In this document: piece after piece, positions 58,642 through 64,000 of the stretch
Layout of the letters: every line of letters begins with the position of its first letter
How positions within the stretch are numbered: the stretch's first letter is position 1
DNA from: Ostrinia nubilalis
Taxonomy: Eukaryota; Arthropoda; Insecta; Lepidoptera; Crambidae
DNA: 64,000 bases
Assembly: GCF_963855985.1 (NCBI RefSeq)
Contig: NC_087091.1
Coordinates: forward strand, 16,312,154 to 16,376,153
Direction: 5' to 3'
The notes under the pieces: model-generated
Databases searched by the model: none
Told to the model about the DNA's origin: nothing
Seen by the model: only the letters and a program-made list of their open reading frames with translations
Position numbers and translations under genes: made by a program

Positions 58642-59973
58642 AAAACAAAATGTTTCGTGGGTTCTGTAAAAAGGCTTGGACACGTAACGTCTACAGGATA
58701 ACGCAATTAAGCTCTTACAAATAAGGCACTATATTGCATATTGCAAAATTTATTAACAGCTCTACAACCTCTAACGTTAGCTAAAATACGCCTACTGCTA
58801 TCATAATAAAGTTCTGACGTCAAGAAACTCAATTTCCTATGACTTAAAATATCATAAAATACGTGTATTACTTTTATCTACGTACATGTGATAACTTTTC
58901 CCATTCGATCTTATGGCAGAACTCGGGGCGTTCAGCGAGGTTCTACCAAAAACTTCGCGTTGTATTTGAGTTGAGTTTGCTGATTACATTACCTATGTGT
59001 TTAAATCTTTTAGGCTTGTATATTTTCTTAAAATTCATGTAATTTGCATAAACAAACATCATACTTTTAGCTACAGTGCGTGCTCGTTATTTCAATTGTT
59101 TGCACATTAGACGCATATTTATTGTTGTAGCAACAACCCGCAAAGAAATGTACAGCGGTGTGCGCGTACGCAGCGTAACCCAGTTGGCAAGAGTGGTGCC
59201 CAGGAATTTATAATAACATAACTCTAGTTCCCACGTCGAATTGCCACAGCTGATGAAATCATTACTATTTTTCATCTTATGACTGCTATAAGTATTTTTC
59301 AGTTATTGTTTTATTTTTGTGTGTGTATTAAACAAACTTTGCACTCGTTCTTGATCAAAGAAAATCTAAAGTGATTTATTTTTAGGGATACTGTTGAAAG
59401 CAAGATACCGTTTGGGATAGGTCAACTATGACTATCTTTGCTGGATAAATATAAACTCATGAAAATCCTTCAAACGAATGAAGTAAAGAAACTGAAACAA
59501 CCTCAAGGAGAAAGATTGTGATAAATTGATAGAAATATCAGAAAGGCAATAATTTCACGTAATACGAGTAAGGGAACCAACATCTACCGCAAAAACTTAG
59601 ATGAAAATCGAATTTTATTAATATTTCAAACCTCTTTTCATTACATACTTAGGTATTTCAACGTTCCAGTTTCTGAGAATTAAAAATATCCCCTTAAACC
59701 GAAATCTGGAAAGGACATTTAACCTCAACATTGAAGTATCGTTTCCGCGGCGTATTTCCTAAGTAGGTAATCAAAACATCGCGAACAGATGGTTCCTATT
59801 CCTACGTGACCTCAGCATTCGCGGCGAATATCCGCCAACTAATTTGAGGTTTAACAGAACAGTGAAAGATGAAAGTGGACTCTTGGAGGCCGGCCAAGCG
59901 GCCTCGGAGACGCTGAACTTGTTGATCTATCGCCTAAACTAATAGCAACATGTGACTGAATCACTCTTTTAAT
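58642..59973. other. Non-coding stretch
   Basis: No gene supported. Confidence 0.4.
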
Positions 59974-60170
59974 TAGGGGAGATTGGGTACAGTTGTAACA
60001 GGGTATGTTTGTACTCGACCGTTGCTCGGTAGGTGAGAGGTACAAAGGGAAGGGTATACGGGCGACAAGTTCATAGAGCCTAAATTGTCTTCCCTTTGTA
60101 CCTCTCACCTACCGATAACATTCGAGTTGTTACAACTGTACCCTGTTACAACCGTACCCAGTCTACCCTA
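59974..60170. mobile_element. Palindromic MITE, TAGGG ends
   Basis: Outer ends TAGGGGAGATTGGGTACAGT and ACTGTACCC...CAGTCTACCCTA are inverted and imperfect. The inner arms (CGGTAGGTGAGAGGTACAAA and complement) pair closely. 197 bp; no clear target duplication. Confidence 0.65.
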
Positions 60171-61896
60171 CTACATACTCAGATTCGATAGCACGCTCCG
60201 TCAGCCTTGACTGAGTTTTCTAAAACAATTTCCCTCATCCATCTTCTTAAAATGTTTATTTACGGTCGAACAGCCGCACCTACAGCGAGATTGATCGGAA
60301 ACTAGACGTTATTTATTGTAATTACCACCAGGCCTGTTGATTGTACAAGTTACAATATTAATTGAAAATAATTTTATAGGTAGAATGTTTACTTTAATTA
60401 CATACATTTTATTTTCTCTGTGTTTTTTTAAACCACCTTTTTCCACTCGATCGCTGAATTAGTGTCTGGGTTGAACAAAAATGTAGGTAGAGCAAAGTCG
60501 GCAAGTTTTATTACAACGAAAAGCTCTGGTAATACACAATTGTTAAACTTAAGATCGACACTTTTCTCATGCATTTGCCATAAATAGAGTCACAAACTAC
60601 GTGTACCATCGACAGCTAGGCCTCTTTTCACCGGCCCTGACAGTCGCCCGTCGTTCGTCGTCTATCTGTGTGTCTGCACTGCGTTTGATGGAGATTTATT
60701 GCATCCAGTTGCTGGCTTTACCAAGCATTTGTTAGTTTTCGGAATGCTTTTGCATGCTTTGCTTTGCATTTTGCACTCATGTTAGAGAATGATGATCATT
60801 TGTGACATTTGTGATGACTAAACTCAAAATGTTTGATTCTCTAAAAGTTTTATTAAACTTTCACACAACAAATCACCGAAAAAAGTACAATGTAAAGAGA
60901 TAATTACCAGAGATACATAATTGTAACTAAAATATTTGAGACGAAGGTTTGAAAAAAATAAATCAGACCTGAATAAAAATAGAGCGACATTGTAAATTCA
61001 AGTTTGTGCAATAATATTTATGTTTTCGAGATAATCCCTTACTGACGTTAACGCCCAGTCTTCACTCACAGTTGGAGTTCCAATGTTCTCTTGTTTGTGT
61101 ATTTACAATTTTTCAAGGGGACAATTTAGAATAATATATTTTGGCATATATTTTGTTATGAAACATCAATAAAATTACACAAAACCAAGCAAAATTAACT
61201 TATTACAAAATTATTCTGAGACAAATCACAACTAATCACTTTCTTCATCGGCAAGTTGTCTCCAAACAAGACGGAGTAAAGTTAATATAAGGCAAGCAAT
61301 CCTGGTAGCTGCTTCAATTTTAATCGTTTTTCTCCTTTGATCCAAGTGATAAACTTGTTCCCGCTGTAATTGAACAATCACGCGCCATCTCGTGGCTCTG
61401 AACGGCAACTTGATTTATGACCGAGGAGCTTTTTGCTAATTACAATGGGAAACACAATTCACTAAGCACTTTACATTGATTACTGCTTGAAATAGACTGT
61501 AATAAATCTTATAACTTTATTTATTTGTTTTGTTGTTATATATCCATATAAAATGGAATCATGGGTTGAAGAAAGTTTAGATACTCCTAATAAAATATTG
61601 GGCGGTGCAAAAAGGTCTTGAAGAAATGGAGACGGTTATTTTTTTTTAAAAGAGCTGTTCATGTCCTTGTAAGAATACAACAACATTACTTTGTAAAAAA
61701 TGCATTACAACATACTAAAAAAACTTATGTCACGACTGCATACAAAGAAAAATATGATGTTTACCATGATTTAATTTAATTTTAAAACAAGCCACGTCCA
61801 CGGAAAGTAATTGCAAGGAACGTGACCCATTTACCGTCGTCTGACGGTCGCAGCGATGCAGCGTGCATACACTGAACACACCTAATACGACTATCT
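60171..61896. other. Non-coding stretch
   Basis: No gene or repeat recognised up to the start of the 528-bp tandem array. Confidence 0.4.
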
Positions 61897-63406
61897 AACT
61901 CTAATTTCTAGAAAATAATAGCGCACCTATAGGTATTGTACATCATTTTGAGCGCCAAATTTTTGCCGACACGCCAGTACCATTTTGAGACCCCTACGAT
62001 TTCATTTCGCGAATTTATTAAATTTTTTGTATTTTTAATTTAGACTTAGAAAATTTCCATACTAAATTTTGTAACTTTGTCATTTTTGGTCCGATTTTCA
62101 AAATTCTTTCGCTTTAATAGACTCACCCCTTTCGGTTTAGCATCCCCCTGACGTCCGATTGACACCGCTCCATACTAAATTCTGCTTTTTTGGCGGTCTT
62201 TAGTGTTTTGGGTAACATCTGAGACGGTTTTTGGGCGTCATTTTCAAAATTTTCTAGGGCCACCCCCGACGTTTATCGTCTTATCGTGTTCGTCTCGGCG
62301 AGCCCTATCCATAGACACCCCGTTTGTAGGGATCCGACGACAGGAAGTTTGGAAATTTGGAAAAACCTACTCCAAATTTGACCGAACCGAGGTTACTTGG
62401 TGGAGCTCGACAAAACCTAAAATCAACTCTAATTTCTAGAAAATAATAGCGCACCTATAGGTATTGTACATCATTTTGAGCGCCAAATTTTTGCCGACAC
62501 GCCAGTACCATTTTGAGACCCCTACGATTTCATTTCGCGAATTTATTAAATTTTTTGTATTTTTAATTTAGACTTAGAAAATTTCCATACTAAATTTTGT
62601 AACTTTGTCATTTTTGGTCCGATTTTCAAAATTCTTTCGCTTTAATAGACTCACCCCTTTCGGTTTAGCATCCCCCTGACGTCCGATTGACACCGCTCCA
62701 TACTAAATTCTGCTTTTTTGGCGGTCTTTAGTGTTTTGGGTAACATCTGAGACGGTTTTTGGGCGTCATTTTCAAAATTTTCTAGGGCCACCCCCGACGT
62801 TTATCGTCTTATCGTGTTCGTCTCGGCGAGCCCTATCCATAGACACCCCGTTTGTAGGGATCCGACGACAGGAAGTTTGGAAATTTGGAAAAACCTACTC
62901 CAAATTTGACCGAACCGAGGTTACTTGGTGGAGCTCGACAAAACCTAAAATCAACTCTAATTTCTAGAAAATAATAGCGCACCTATAGGTATTGTACATC
63001 ATTTTGAGCGCCAAATTTTTGCCGACACGCCAGTACCATTTTGAGACCCCTACGATTTCATTTCGCGAATTTATTAAATTTTTTGTATTTTTAATTTAGA
63101 CTTAGAAAATTTCCATACTAAATTTTGTAACTTTGTCATTTTTGGTCCGATTTTCAAAATTCTTTCGCTTTAATAGACTCACCCCTTTCGGTTTAGCATC
63201 CCCCTGACGTCCGATTGACACCGCTCCATACTAAATTCTGCTTTTTTGGCGGTCTTTAGTGTTTTGGGTAACATCTGAGACGGTTTTTGGGCGTCATTTT
63301 CAAAATTTTCTAGGGCCACCCCCGACGTTTATCGTCTTATCGTGTTCGTCTCGGCGAGCCCTATCCATAGACACCCCGTTTGTAGGGATCCGACGACAGG
63401 AAGTTT
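61897..63406 (+). repeat. 528-bp tandem repeat, 2.9 copies
   Basis: Units 61897-62424, 62425-62952 and 62953-63406 (the last truncated at AGGAAGTTT). I see no differences between the copies. Each full unit has the same 78-codon frame (62203-62439, 62731-62967) with no ATG start and no known motif. The array lies immediately upstream of a leader and an open frame running off the window, as in monomer-type 5' UTRs of non-LTR retrotransposons. It could equally be a satellite fragment. Confidence 0.92.
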
Positions 63407-63883
63407 AAAAATTTTCCCGCCCACCCACCCTTTTGTGTCTAGGGAGGTAGACTTTCGTTGGGGCCAAAATTTTTATTTCGCGGATCGACCGGTTTCGAGT
63501 GGTATTGTTGCTTAGTGATACTTTGAAGGCAAATAGAGTTTAGTTTTAAGTAGTATTAGGTAATTTCGACCAGTTAACTAATTTAACTGTGACGAAAAAA
63601 TCTATTTGACCGCCTCTGGAAGCGACGTTGCTGCAAACGGTACCTGCAAAAGAAAAGACACATATTTAATAATAGACATACACACATCTGACTTACCGGG
63701 AGCCACAACGTCCGCCACCCGGACCGACGAGTACCTGAAAAGGGAAATAAGACTGTTTTTATTTTTACATTTTATACAATTTTATTTATACAACTTCTAC
63801 AAACTTTTATTTTATTTTAACGCGGTCATACGGACTTTTGATTATACTGTACCACACTTTAGGCGACGCGCACCTCTGACGTC
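63407..63883 (+). other. Leader between the tandem array and the terminal open frame
   Basis: Begins with a C-rich tract (CCCGCCCACCCACCC) and contains a frame at 63606-63977 that overlaps the terminal ATG in another frame and lacks known motifs. Read as the 3' part of the 5' UTR of a putative LINE. Confidence 0.35.
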
Positions 63884-64000
63884 ATGTTCGGCTTCAGGAC
63901 GCCGGCTAAGAGGAACAGTGACGAAGTCCAGCAGAAGTCTCCTGAGTCTCCACCTATCAGGAGGGCAGGGAGGGTGAGACGCAGCGTCGGCGAGTGGGAG
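63884..64000 (+). CDS. Partial open frame, putative LINE ORF1 (Gag-like) N-terminus
   Basis: An ATG opens 39 codons with no stop to the last base of the window. The peptide starts MFGFRTPAKRNSDEVQQKSP and goes on through a Pro/Arg-rich, basic segment to GEWE. It resembles the charged N-termini of ORF1 proteins of insect non-LTR retrotransposons, which coat element RNA. No zinc knuckle or RNA-binding domain is reached, so this is a weak identification. The GC-rich codons contrast with the AT-rich leader, which supports real coding. A start at the end of a long leader that follows identical tandem monomers also fits a LINE 5' end. A host exon is the main alternative. Confidence 0.45.
   Translation, partial: MFGFRTPAKRNSDEVQQKSPESPPIRRAGRVRRSVGEWE

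Noticed and set aside
63606..63977. 123-codon frame at the right end
   Set aside because: It overlaps the better-supported ATG frame at 63884, has AT-driven hydrophobic runs and starts without ATG.

Overview
This is a window of about 64 kb from an insect nuclear genome, most likely a moth or butterfly (Lepidoptera). It is AT-rich and intron-rich, with few genes and many transposons. The lepidopteran call rests on the repeat types, recognised from memory: short Helitrons ending in a GC-rich hairpin plus CTAG, RTE-type LINE tails, and palindromic MITEs. It also fits the insect telomere-type TTAGG motif seen inside one minisatellite. No bacterial, viral-capsid or CRISPR features are present.

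The only host gene I can support is the 5' part of a secreted C-type lectin on the + strand. A signal-peptide exon (27577-27646) and the first exon of the carbohydrate-recognition domain (30548-30684) join in phase across a 2.9-kb intron. No later exon is recognisable, so the rest of the gene probably lies beyond the right edge. If so, everything from 30.7 kb on sits in one very large, transposon-filled intron.

Two LTR retrotransposons of the BEL/Pao superfamily dominate the coding content. Element 1 (13877-20099, - strand) has identical 221-bp LTRs, a 5-bp target duplication and a full gag-protease-RT-RNase H-integrase coding region, broken only by a one-base frame change in RNase H. Element 2 (32636-37781, + strand) has identical 313-bp LTRs and a 5-bp target duplication. 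Inside it is heavily rearranged: the gag 5' region is inverted between short inverted repeats, pol has lost the RNase H centre and most of integrase through two in-frame deletions, and the leader carries three GC-rich tandem repeats. It looks like a young non-autonomous derivative.

The rest is a layered set of DNA transposons. There is a 2.2-kb hAT element (42397-44620) with a decayed transposase and a nested element holding a 117-bp minisatellite; a short hAT MITE; two Harbinger-like MITEs; five complete or partial Helitrons, two of which are related ~0.8-kb copies with internal tandem repeats; three copies of one 118-bp MITE family; and many near-perfect palindromes. At the right edge, 2.9 copies of an identical 528-bp tandem repeat lie upstream of an open frame that runs off the window. 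This layout suggests the monomer-bearing 5' end of a non-LTR retrotransposon.

Limits: family names are assigned from motifs, termini and target duplications read by eye. Long AT-rich stretches between the listed features show nothing I can assign.
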